Shown here piece by piece: positions 33,713 to 41,365 of a DNA stretch of 42,006 nt (positions are counted from its first letter, which is position 1; every line of letters begins with the position of its first letter). The notes below the pieces were generated by a model. That model was not told the origin of the DNA. It saw nothing but the letters and a program-made list of their open reading frames with translations, and did no database searches. A program made the position numbers and the translations under genes. The DNA comes from JBDRZD01 sp964623395 (GTDB lineage Bacteria > Hydrothermota > Hydrothermia > Hydrothermales > Hydrothermaceae): the NCBI GenBank assembly GCA_964623395.1, contig CAZUSI010000002.1:1-42006 (forward strand), read 5' to 3'.

Positions 33713-35578
33713 TCATTTTTTAAAAATTAAAATTATCCCACCAAAAATTATAAAAATTATTCCATACCATACAAGATTTATAAGGGGATTGAAATGAAGT
33801 TCAAAATAACCTTTTTCTTTATCCCATCCCTTTAAAATTAAATAAAGGTCACCTTCTAAAATAGGAAGTATATCAACTTCAGATATTGGTTCTTCATAAT
33901 TTTTATAAAATCTGATTTCTGGTTTTAAAATTCCTAAAAATTTATTTTTTTCATAAACATCTATTTTTGCAACTGCATAATCATATTGGGGATTTGAAGA
34001 AAAATCAATTCCCTTATAATTTAAAACAAATTTTTCCAATTTTATTTCTTCATTTTTAGAAATTTCCAAATCCTTTTTTATCTTATAAGAATTTGAGATG
34101 CTTATTCCAATACCTGTTATTATAATTCCGAGATGTATAAAGTTTGGAGAATATTTTAATAAAATTTTACTTTTAATTTTTATATCCTTAAAAATATTTA
34201 TTAAAAAAGAATATAAAAAGAAAAAAGAAATTGAACAAATAAGAATTGGATAAAATTTTTTTACACCTAAAAAGATTAAAATAAAAGATGTTATTGTTGT
34301 TAAAAAAAGTGGAAAATAAATTTTTTTAAAAAAATTCTTTAATTTGAACTCCTTTCTTTTTAAATTTTGACATATTGCCATTATAAATAAAATTAAAGTA
34401 AAAAAGGGAGCTGTTGCATTACTATAAAAAGAAGGGCTCAAGCTTATTTTCTTTAAAATTAAAGCTTCTGAAATTATTGGGAAAAATGTTCCTATAAAAA
34501 TTATTAAAGTTATTAAAAATAAAATAAGAGAGAGAAGATAAAGGTTTCCTTCAATACTCATTATACTTTCTATTTTCTTTTCTCCTTTCAAAAATTTATA
34601 ATTTTTTATAAAAAGATAAAGAAAAAATAAGATGATGATGATTAAGAAAAAAATAAATGGGGGACTTATCTTTGATTGTGAAAAAGCATGAACAGAAGAG
34701 ATTATTCCACTTCTTGTTAAATATGTCCCAATAATTGTTAAAATAAAGGTTAAAAATATTAAAAAAATGTTCCATCTTTTTAAAATATTTTCTCTTTTTG
34801 AAATTATGCTTGTATGTAAAAAGGCACTTCCTGTAAGCCATGGTAAAAGAGAGGCATTTTCAACAGGGTCCCATGCCCAATATCCTCCCCATCCAAGTTC
34901 AACATATGCCCATCTTCCGCCCGTCAATATTCCAATTGAAAGCAAAAGCCATGAAAAAAGGCCCCATCTCCTTATTATATTTTCAGGAAAATTTTCTTTT
35001 AAAAATAAATAAGAAATTGTATAAATAAATGGAATTGTAAAACCTATATAACCAAAATATAAAAAAGGAGGATGTAAAAGCATCCAGAAATTTTGAAGTA
35101 ATGGATTAAGCCCCTGTCCATCAGAAATTTTGAAAGGTAATTTTTTAAAGGGATTTGCAAAAAATATTATTAATGTTAAAAAGAAGATAAAAATGAAATT
35201 TAGAAAAAAATAAGAAAAATGGTCAATTTTTTCATCCTTATTTTTATAAAACAAAAATAAGGTATATATTCCAAGAATTAAAATCCAAAATAGAAGGGAA
35301 CCTTCCATTCCTGCCCAAAAACTTGAAAAAGTATAAACTAAATTTAAAGTATTGTTTACATAATTTGCCACATATTCTGTTTCATAATCTTTTGTAAGAA
35401 GTAAATAGATTAAAGAAATTGAAGAAATAATTATTAAAAAGATTGATGATATTAAAGACCTTTTAAAAGCTTTCAAATATCTTTCATCTTTTTTATAAAA
35501 ACCATAAATGTAAAATAATATACTTAAAATTGAAAATAAAAAGGAAAAAATTAAAGAGGAAAAACCAAGTTCTCTCAT
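33713..35578 (-). CDS. ccmF: Cytochrome c maturation heme lyase subunit CcmF
   Basis: A 621-residue polytopic membrane protein of the heme-handling family used in System I cytochrome c maturation. The N-terminus has the conserved YVANYVNNTLNLVYTFSSFW and GMEGSLLFW, then the region ILTGGRWAYVELGWGGYW followed by AWDPVENASLLPWLTG, which is the tryptophan-rich WWD heme-binding motif. HPPFLYFGYIGF is another family word. A final soluble beta-rich portion (about 490-595) ends in a transmembrane helix, as in E. coli CcmF (647 residues). CcmF joins heme held by CcmE to apocytochrome thiols. No ccmA, B, C, E or H is in the window. It starts within one base of the trxB stop (TAATG), linking it to a thiol-reducing enzyme. 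Confidence 0.93.
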   Translation of the reverse strand: MRELGFSSLIFSFLFSILSILFYIYGFYKKDERYLKAFKRSLISSIFLIIISSISLIYLLLTKDYETEYVANYVNNTLNLVYTFSSFWAGMEGSLLFWILILGIYTLFLFYKNKDEKIDHFSYFFLNFIFIFFLTLIIFFANPFKKLPFKISDGQGLNPLLQNFWMLLHPPFLYFGYIGFTIPFIYTISYLFLKENFPENIIRRWGLFSWLLLSIGILTGGRWAYVELGWGGYWAWDPVENASLLPWLTGSAFLHTSIISKRENILKRWNIFLIFLTFILTIIGTYLTRSGIISSVHAFSQSKISPPFIFFLIIIILFFLYLFIKNYKFLKGEKKIESIMSIEGNLYLLSLILFLITLIIFIGTFFPIISEALILKKISLSPSFYSNATAPFFTLILFIMAICQNLKRKEFKLKNFFKKIYFPLFLTTITSFILIFLGVKKFYPILICSISFFFLYSFLINIFKDIKIKSKILLKYSPNFIHLGIIITGIGISISNSYKIKKDLEISKNEEIKLEKFVLNYKGIDFSSNPQYDYAVAKIDVYEKNKFLGILKPEIRFYKNYEEPISEVDILPILEGDLYLILKGWDKEKGYFELHFNPLINLVWYGIIFIIFGGIILIFKK

Positions 35579-36495
35579 TAAAAGTTTTCTTCTATGTAAT
35601 CATAGGCAGCCATTGCAGCAATTGCTCCATCTGCTGCACTTGTTACAATCTGTTTTAAACTCTTTTTTCTTACATCACCAATTGCATATATTCCTTTTAC
35701 ACTTGTTTCCATTTTTTCATTAACTATAACATATCCATTTTCATCAATTTCTGCAATCCCTCTTAAAATTTCAGAATTTGGTATAAAACCTATAAAGATA
35801 AAAACTGCTGAACATTCTAAATTTTTAATTTCTTTTGTCTTAACATCTTCAAGAATAACACCTTCAACTTTATTTTTTCCATATATTTCCTTAACGACCT
35901 TTTCTAAAAGCAATTCTATCTTAGGATTTTTATAAATTCTTTCCACATATTTGCCTGCTGCCCTAAATTTATCTCTTCTATGAACTATATAGACCTTTTT
36001 TCCAAACCTTGTTAAATAGTTTGCTTCAAGTACAGCAGTATCACCACCTCCAACAACTAATATTTCTTTATCTTTAAAAAATGGTCCATCACATATTGCA
36101 CAATAGGATACCCCTTTCCCCAAAAATTCCTTTTCTCCAGGGACATTTAAGTTTTTATGTCTTGCACCAGTTGCAACAATAACTGCTTTGCATTTATATT
36201 CATTATAAGGTGTTTTAATTATTTTATAATTTCCAATAATTTTTATTTCTTTTGCTTCTTCAAAAATTATTTCTGCTCCAAACTTTTTAGCATGTTCTTG
36301 AAAATTCTTTATTAAATCTTGTGCCTTTATTCCTTCAGGAAAACCCGGATAATCCTCAATAGTTTCAGTTAAAGCCATTTGCCCGCCAATTACTTCTTTT
36401 TCTAAAACAAGTGTTTTTAAATTGCTTCTCCCTGCATAAAGAGCAGCAGTTAATCCCCCTGGTCCAGAACCTATTACTATTAAATCGTATTCCAT
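35578..36495 (-). CDS. trxB: Thioredoxin reductase
   Basis: A 305-residue FAD/NAD(P)H-dependent low-molecular-weight thioredoxin reductase. The FAD-binding GSGPGG is at 9-14, the redox pair C132-A-I-C135 lies in SYCAICDGPFF, the pyridine-nucleotide loop GGGDTA follows with the VHRRDKFRA word that binds the NADPH 2'-phosphate, and a closing FAD motif IYAIGDVR is near the C-terminus. It reduces thioredoxin or a similar carrier. Being translationally coupled to ccmF suggests the reducing power may also serve cysteine reduction during cytochrome c assembly, which is inference. The start is ATG with no clear Shine-Dalgarno site, 26 bases after the methyltransferase gene. Confidence 0.95.
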   Translation of the reverse strand: MEYDLIVIGSGPGGLTAALYAGRSNLKTLVLEKEVIGGQMALTETIEDYPGFPEGIKAQDLIKNFQEHAKKFGAEIIFEEAKEIKIIGNYKIIKTPYNEYKCKAVIVATGARHKNLNVPGEKEFLGKGVSYCAICDGPFFKDKEILVVGGGDTAVLEANYLTRFGKKVYIVHRRDKFRAAGKYVERIYKNPKIELLLEKVVKEIYGKNKVEGVILEDVKTKEIKNLECSAVFIFIGFIPNSEILRGIAEIDENGYVIVNEKMETSVKGIYAIGDVRKKSLKQIVTSAADGAIAAMAAYDYIEENF

Positions 36496-36507
36496 TTTAA
36501 GTTTTTT

Positions 36508-36536
36508 ATTTTAAAGATTTTTTATTCCTTTTCCAA
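36508..36536 (-). promoter_or_regulatory. Weak candidate promoter before trxB
   Basis: Minus strand TTGGAA (36536-36531), 17-base spacer, TAAAAT (36513-36508), 12 bases before the ATG at 36495. The boxes have four and five consensus bases. Its position partly inside the upstream gene and the AT-richness make chance occurrence likely. Confidence 0.28.
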
Positions 36537-37694
36537 AACAAGACCCTTTAAATAAAAACTTTCTGGAAAATAAAGAGAAATTGGATGACATGGGCTTTGA
36601 AATAAAAAATCTTTTATAAATATTATAAAATTTTTATTTTTTTGAACATTCACAACATTTTCAATTAAATCGTTTATTTCAACTGCCTGAGTGCAAGAAA
36701 ATGTAGCACATATTCCCCCTTTATTCATTATTTCAAATATTTCTGAATGTAAATTTTTATAGGCATTTAAAGCCCTTTCTTTTTTACTTTTTTTATGAGT
36801 AAAGGAAGGTGGATCATTTATTATAAGGTCAAATCCAATTTTTAACTTTTTAATTTCCTTTAATTTTTCAAAAACATCTCCGCATATTAAAGTAACCTTT
36901 TTTAAAGGTAAATTGTTTAAAAGTACATTTTCCTTTAAAAGATTTAATGCTTTTTCAGATATTTCAACTACAAATACCCTTTCACAATCCTCTTTTAAAA
37001 AATGAATTGCAAAAGCACCTGTATAAGAAAATAGATCAAGACATGTTTTCCCCTTTGCATATTTTTTTAATTTTAATCTATTTATTTTTTGGTCAAGAAA
37101 AAAACCAGTTTTTTGACCTTCTTCAATATCAACTAAAAAATTTAGTCCTTCTGTAAATATAAGATAAGGATTTTTTAATTTCCCATAATGTAATTTTTTA
37201 AAATTTTCAAGACCTTCTTCTTTTCTTCCAATTCCATCACTTTTCTCAAATATAAATAATGGATCAAAAAGATTTTTTAATGCTTTAACTATGAATTCCC
37301 TTTTCCTTTCCATTCCTGCTGAATTTATTTGGAAAACAAATCCCAAAGAGAATTTATCTATTATAAGACCCGTTAAAAAATCACTTTCAGAAAATACTAC
37401 TCTAAAACTTTCATCTTTTTCAAAATAATTTAATCTTTTTAAAAAACTTCTTTCAATTCTTTTTTCAATTTCTTCATAAGAAAGTTCTTTAAATTCCTTA
37501 TAGGTATGAATTCTTAAAGTTTTATAACTTGAAGGATTATAAAATCCAGTTCCTATTATTTTATTTTCCTTATTTATTATTAAAACCTCTTCTCCCTTTT
37601 CTATTCCCTCATCAATTTCAATTATTTTGGATTTCAAAATATAAGGATGAGGAAAATTTAAAGAAGAGGAGATATTTACTTTTACCTTTTTCAA
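36522..37694 (-). CDS. RlmI-like class I SAM-dependent rRNA methyltransferase
   Basis: A 390-residue protein of the RlmI/RlmK family: an N-terminal PUA domain (1-about 80, with KGEEVLIINKENKIIGTGFY) and a C-terminal Rossmann methyltransferase with LDLFSYTGAFAIHFL (SAM motif), NDPPSFTHKK (the NPPY-like catalytic motif) and a late conserved cysteine in ATFSCTQAV. E. coli RlmI makes m5C1962 in 23S rRNA; the exact target here is assumed. The start is TTG at 37694, giving MKKVKVNIS, which fits the family N-terminus; no upstream alternative exists before the promoter. The gene leads the minus-strand unit rlmI-like/trxB/ccmF. Confidence 0.9.
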   Translation of the reverse strand: MKKVKVNISSSLNFPHPYILKSKIIEIDEGIEKGEEVLIINKENKIIGTGFYNPSSYKTLRIHTYKEFKELSYEEIEKRIERSFLKRLNYFEKDESFRVVFSESDFLTGLIIDKFSLGFVFQINSAGMERKREFIVKALKNLFDPLFIFEKSDGIGRKEEGLENFKKLHYGKLKNPYLIFTEGLNFLVDIEEGQKTGFFLDQKINRLKLKKYAKGKTCLDLFSYTGAFAIHFLKEDCERVFVVEISEKALNLLKENVLLNNLPLKKVTLICGDVFEKLKEIKKLKIGFDLIINDPPSFTHKKSKKERALNAYKNLHSEIFEIMNKGGICATFSCTQAVEINDLIENVVNVQKNKNFIIFIKDFLFQSPCHPISLYFPESFYLKGLVLEKE

Positions 37695-37701
37695 GATAAT
37701 T

Positions 37702-37731
37702 ATTTTATTTCTAATTTGACAATCATTTCAA
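37702..37731 (-). promoter_or_regulatory. Promoter of the rlmI-like/trxB/ccmF unit, overlapping a divergent promoter
   Basis: Minus strand TTGAAA (37731-37726), 18-base spacer, TAAAAT (37707-37702), 7 bases before the TTG start at 37694. It shares bases 37716-37731 with the plus-strand promoter at 37716-37744, so the two cannot be occupied at the same time. Confidence 0.55.
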
Positions 37732-37744
37732 TTTTCTTTATAAT
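37716..37744 (+). promoter_or_regulatory. Perfect-consensus sigma70 promoter of the response regulator/EAL operon
   Basis: TTGACA (37716-37721), 17-base spacer, TATAAT (37739-37744): all twelve consensus bases and ideal spacing. The ATG at 37753 comes 8 bases after the -10 box, so the transcript should begin at or next to the start codon. Confidence 0.85.
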
Positions 37745-37752
37745 AATCATTT

Positions 37753-38136
37753 ATGAAAAATTTTATTTTAATTTCAGAAGATAAAAATTTTGTTCAAGTT
37801 TTTAAAGAACATTTTGAATTTGCTGACGAATATAAAATTTTTCATTTATCATATGAAGAAAAAGAACAAATTGAAAGTTTTTCTCCTGATTTAATAATTT
37901 TAGATATTTCTTATGAAAATTTAAAAGAAGGAATAAACATTTTAAATTTTGTAAAGATTTCAAAAAATATCAGCAATGTGCCAGTAGTTATTATTTCCTC
38001 TTATAATGACCCTGATTTTCTTTTAAAAATTTTAAAGGAAGGTGCTGAAGATTTTATTGAAAAAGTGAGCGATTTTAATTTAATAAAGGAAAGAATAAAA
38101 TATATAATAAAAAGGAAGGAAAATGAAAACATTTGA
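37753..38136 (+). CDS. Single-domain response regulator (receiver)
   Basis: A 127-residue stand-alone CheY-like receiver. Acidic-pocket residues E9 and D10 (ISEDKNF), phospho-acceptor D51 (IILDISYE), a Ser in VIISSYND (82-83) at the Thr/Ser switch position, and K104 in FIEKVSD are all visible. The usual Lys-Pro after beta-5 is Lys-Val here. There is no output domain; the C-terminus is a short basic helix. It overlaps the EAL-domain gene by 14 bases and so almost surely works with it, by passing a phosphorylation signal to the phosphodiesterase through contact. No sensor kinase is adjacent. Confidence 0.9.
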   Translation: MKNFILISEDKNFVQVFKEHFEFADEYKIFHLSYEEKEQIESFSPDLIILDISYENLKEGINILNFVKISKNISNVPVVIISSYNDPDFLLKILKEGAEDFIEKVSDFNLIKERIKYIIKRKENENI

Positions 38137-39385
38137 CCCAATTGAATTTAAAAAGATTATTGAGGAATATGCAAATTTTAAAAGTGTTATTTATGATCCA
38201 CTAACAAAATTACCAACTTTTATTGGTGTTTTGAATGAAATTAAGGAAAGGCTTGAAAATGAAAAGAAAATTGGTCTTATCTCCGTAAAAATTTTAGAAG
38301 GAGATAAACTTGAAATGGAATATGGTTTTGAAGTATATGATGAATGGATTTTAAAGATTGCAGAAATTTTGAAAAACATTGTTATCAAAAAATTTTCTCC
38401 CTTTGAAAACCCTTTACTTTTTATATCTCAACCAAGAGGGGATCATTTTCTTCTTGCCTTTTACCCAATAAAAGAAGGAAAAATTCTTGAAGAAGAAATA
38501 GATGAAATTCTTATGAAAGAGCTTTCAATTTCTTGTAAAGTTAAATATGTAGAAATACTTTATGATCCTGCAAATAGGGCAGAAAGGGTTATAGGAAGGG
38601 TCTTTGAAAAATTAGAAATGGAAAGAGCAAGAGAGGAAAGTAAAATGGAGATAAGGTTAAGGGCAATTTTTAAAAGTGCTTTAAAAAGGGCGGATATAAA
38701 AACAGTTTTTCAACCAATATATGATATAGAAAAAAATGAAATTTTTGGATATGAAGCACTTTCAAGAGGTCCTAAAGGCACAGAAATTGAGGAACCTTTA
38801 ATGCTTTTTTCAATGGCAGATGCACTTGATGAACTTTTAAAATTAGAATCTATTTGCCATTGGAAAGCACTTTTAAGTTATAAAAAAATAGAGAACTCAA
38901 AGGATAAATATTTATTTTTAAATACTTCATCAAAATTATTACAAGAAAAAGCAGAAGATTTTATGAAGGAACTTATAAAAACAATTGATGAATTAAATTA
39001 TGAAAGGAATAAGATTGTTATAGAAATAACAGAAAGATATGCAATAAGTGATTTTAAAACACTTATAAAAAATATAAATTTTTTAAAAGAAAATGGCTTT
39101 TTAATATCAATTGATGATGTTGGGGTTGGTTATTCTTCATTGCATACCCTTGCAGAACTTAAACCTGATTTTCTTAAATATGATATGATACTTGTTAGAG
39201 ATATGCATAAGGATTTGATAAAGCAAAGGTTATTAGAGATGATTTTAAATTTTGGAAAATCTGTTAATACACCTGTTATTGCTGAAGGCGTTGAAAAAAA
39301 GGAAGAGTATGAAAGCCTTTTAAATCTTGGTGTTAAATATGCTCAAGGTTTTTATCTTTCTCCGCCTTTAGAAGTTGAAATTTAA
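38123..39385 (+). CDS. c-di-GMP phosphodiesterase with degenerate GGDEF and EAL domains
   Basis: A 420-residue protein. Residues 25-170 form a GGDEF-like domain whose signature is replaced by RGDHF (105-109), so it cannot be a cyclase and may bind GTP or another ligand as a regulator. Residues 185-420 are an EAL domain with the catalytic set in place: E211 (YEALSR), N267, E301 (IEITER), D331 and D332 (IDDVGVGYSS), K352, E388 (AEGVE) and Q408. From E301 onward the spacing equals that of the studied enzyme RocR. It should hydrolyse c-di-GMP to pGpG. AAGGAAGG precedes the ATG. The partner receiver lies just upstream, and its tail overlaps the convergent OmpA-family gene by 4 bases. Confidence 0.92.
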   Translation: MKTFDPIEFKKIIEEYANFKSVIYDPLTKLPTFIGVLNEIKERLENEKKIGLISVKILEGDKLEMEYGFEVYDEWILKIAEILKNIVIKKFSPFENPLLFISQPRGDHFLLAFYPIKEGKILEEEIDEILMKELSISCKVKYVEILYDPANRAERVIGRVFEKLEMERAREESKMEIRLRAIFKSALKRADIKTVFQPIYDIEKNEIFGYEALSRGPKGTEIEEPLMLFSMADALDELLKLESICHWKALLSYKKIENSKDKYLFLNTSSKLLQEKAEDFMKELIKTIDELNYERNKIVIEITERYAISDFKTLIKNINFLKENGFLISIDDVGVGYSSLHTLAELKPDFLKYDMILVRDMHKDLIKQRLLEMILNFGKSVNTPVIAEGVEKKEEYESLLNLGVKYAQGFYLSPPLEVEI

Positions 39386-41271
39386 TCGGTTTTTATAATA
39401 ACAAACTCAACCCTTCTATTTTGTGCCCTTCCTTCTCTTGAAGTATTTGGTGCTATTGGCATTGTCTCTCCATACCCTCTTGCTATAAGTCGAGATGGGT
39501 CTATTCCATGTCTTGTTATTAAATAACTTCTCACTGACTCTGCCCTTCTTTGAGAAAGTTCCATGTTATAACTATCAGAACCAACCGAATCAGTATGTCC
39601 CTGAATTTCAACATATGCTTTTGGATTTGCCTTTAAAAATTCTGCAACCTGATCTAAAATTGGAAAAGATTCCGGCTTAATCGTTGCTTTACCTGTATCA
39701 AAATAAATATTTTGGAGTCTTATCCTTTCTCCAACCTTAGCAACTTTTTTAAGTCTGAAATCTTTAATCATAGGAACCCCTTCACTTGCTATAATTGGTT
39801 CATCCTGTGGAACATAACCTTCTGCTTCAACATGTATTACATAAGAGCCAGGTGAAACTTGCAATTTATAAATTCCTGTTGAAGGATCACTTATTGTTTT
39901 ATATTCTGTATTTGGAATACTTATGTTTGCACCTATTGGTTTTTCATCTATGTTATCAATAACTTTACCTGTTATAAGAATAAGTGGTTTTTTATTTAAG
40001 GCAAAATCCACAATTATTTCTTCTCCCTCCTTTAAACTTACTATCTTTTCTTTCCATTTATAACCTTCCTTTTCGCAATGTATTCTATATGTTCCAGGCT
40101 CCAATTCTATTTTATATATTCCTGTTTCAATATCAGAAGAAATTGATGGCAAATTTGTCCCTGGAAATGAAATTTGTGCAGAAATTGGTTCTCCTGTTTC
40201 TGCATCCGTAACCTTACCTATTATTTTTGCTATCGGTTTAGGAGGTGGTGGAGGTGGTGGAGGTGGTGGAGCAGGCAAAAGATTTGCTACATTTGATATT
40301 TGGAAAACAAATCTCCATTCATGGGAGAATTCCTGCAATTTATAATCGGTTGATAAAATATATCTTAAACTATCATTTAGTTTCCCTATCCTTGTATCTA
40401 TTGCAAAATCAAAATTTGGACCACCAGGAGTTTTAAACCTTATTCCAGGTGTAAGAGAAACCGCATTTTCCTTCCATTCTGTAAAGTATATTCCTGAAAA
40501 ATCAAATATTAAATCAACATAATCTCCAAGAGAAAGAATTACCCCTGCTCCCCAAGTAAGGGCATTTGTATTTTTTAATTTTAAAGTATCAATTTTTTTC
40601 TTTCCTGTATTTTTATCAAAAATAACATAAGGAATTAATGTATCACCTTCTATTAAAGGTTTGTTTAAATAAAAAAATCCCCCATTTAAGGAAATTGTTA
40701 AAATTTGAATGTTTAAATCTAAGGCACTATTTATATAAAATTGTGGATATCTTCTTATAAATGGAGGAAATCCATATTTAAACAAAAATTCATCTTCCCT
40801 TTTCTTTTGATAACCCCTATTTGGGAAATAGGAAGTGAAAAGTATTCCACTACTAATTTTTAAATTTGATGCTGTATCTTCAAAAAATGAAGTTCCAAAT
40901 TTTGTAAATACATCTATTCCTCTATAAGCAACAAGTCCTAAGTCATTTCTTGTAAGACCTTGAAAATCTGTTTTTTCTATAATTTTGCCTTCAAAATCTC
41001 CTCTTGCTCCAATTTCCCATGTATTAAAAGGAGAATAGGATAATCCAAATTTTCCCCTTATAAAATGTCTTCTGTCTTCAACAGGAATTTTTGTAGAATC
41101 AAATTGAAAAACGCTTGTATCCCTATTTTTATAATTTTCAAAAAAATAAGAAGAATAAAGATGAAAGGATAAATTTCCTTTACCTGAAGGAAGGGCAGAC
41201 ATATTTCTTAAAAAACCTGAAACACCATAAAAATTTGGAACTGTATATAAAATTAGAAATAAAATTTTCAT
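39382..41271 (-). CDS. OmpA-family outer-membrane protein with carboxypeptidase-regulatory-like repeats
   Basis: A 629-residue modular envelope protein. Order: signal peptide (1-about 20), an outer-membrane beta-barrel-like region with repeated aromatic strands (to about 330), a poly-proline linker of ten prolines (about 335-345), two CarboxypepD_reg/PEGA-like beta-sandwich repeats (about 350-430 and 432-510; each has GKV, a GIYK word and a G-Y pair), and a C-terminal OmpA/MotB domain with IYFDTGKATIKP, GHTDSVGSDSYNMELSQRRA and NRRVEF. The Asp of GHTD and Arg of SQRRA bind diaminopimelate in peptidoglycan. It anchors the outer membrane to the cell wall across a long proline spacer. It lies 17 bases after tRNA-Glu with no separate promoter. 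Confidence 0.93.
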   Translation of the reverse strand: MKILFLILYTVPNFYGVSGFLRNMSALPSGKGNLSFHLYSSYFFENYKNRDTSVFQFDSTKIPVEDRRHFIRGKFGLSYSPFNTWEIGARGDFEGKIIEKTDFQGLTRNDLGLVAYRGIDVFTKFGTSFFEDTASNLKISSGILFTSYFPNRGYQKKREDEFLFKYGFPPFIRRYPQFYINSALDLNIQILTISLNGGFFYLNKPLIEGDTLIPYVIFDKNTGKKKIDTLKLKNTNALTWGAGVILSLGDYVDLIFDFSGIYFTEWKENAVSLTPGIRFKTPGGPNFDFAIDTRIGKLNDSLRYILSTDYKLQEFSHEWRFVFQISNVANLLPAPPPPPPPPPPKPIAKIIGKVTDAETGEPISAQISFPGTNLPSISSDIETGIYKIELEPGTYRIHCEKEGYKWKEKIVSLKEGEEIIVDFALNKKPLILITGKVIDNIDEKPIGANISIPNTEYKTISDPSTGIYKLQVSPGSYVIHVEAEGYVPQDEPIIASEGVPMIKDFRLKKVAKVGERIRLQNIYFDTGKATIKPESFPILDQVAEFLKANPKAYVEIQGHTDSVGSDSYNMELSQRRAESVRSYLITRHGIDPSRLIARGYGETMPIAPNTSREGRAQNRRVEFVIIKTD

Positions 41272-41288
41272 TTTAAATTAAATAAAAA

Positions 41289-41362
41289 TGGCCCCAAGGG
41301 GATTTGAACCCCTGCTTTCGCCTTGAAAGAGCGATGTCCTAACCAGGCTAGACGATGGGGCC
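41289..41362 (-). tRNA. tRNA-Glu (anticodon UUC)
   Basis: A 74-nucleotide cloverleaf on the minus strand. The acceptor pairs GGCCCCA with TGGGGCC, followed by an A discriminator; the anticodon loop is CTTTCAA with anticodon TTC; the T arm is GGGGT-TCAAATC-CCCTT. CCA is not encoded (TTTTTATT follows), so a CCA-adding enzyme is needed. It starts 3 bases after the stop of the cyclic-nucleotide-binding gene, and the OmpA-family ATG comes 17 bases after its 3' end, which means it is processed out of an mRNA. MnmA encoded at 29284 should thiolate its wobble uridine. Confidence 0.95.
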
Positions 41363-41365
41363 ATT

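Noticed and set aside
40241..40272. GGT/GGA repeat that could be a simple-sequence repeat or phase-variable tract.
   Set aside because: It encodes the poly-proline linker of the OmpA-family protein in frame; repeat changes of three bases would only alter linker length.
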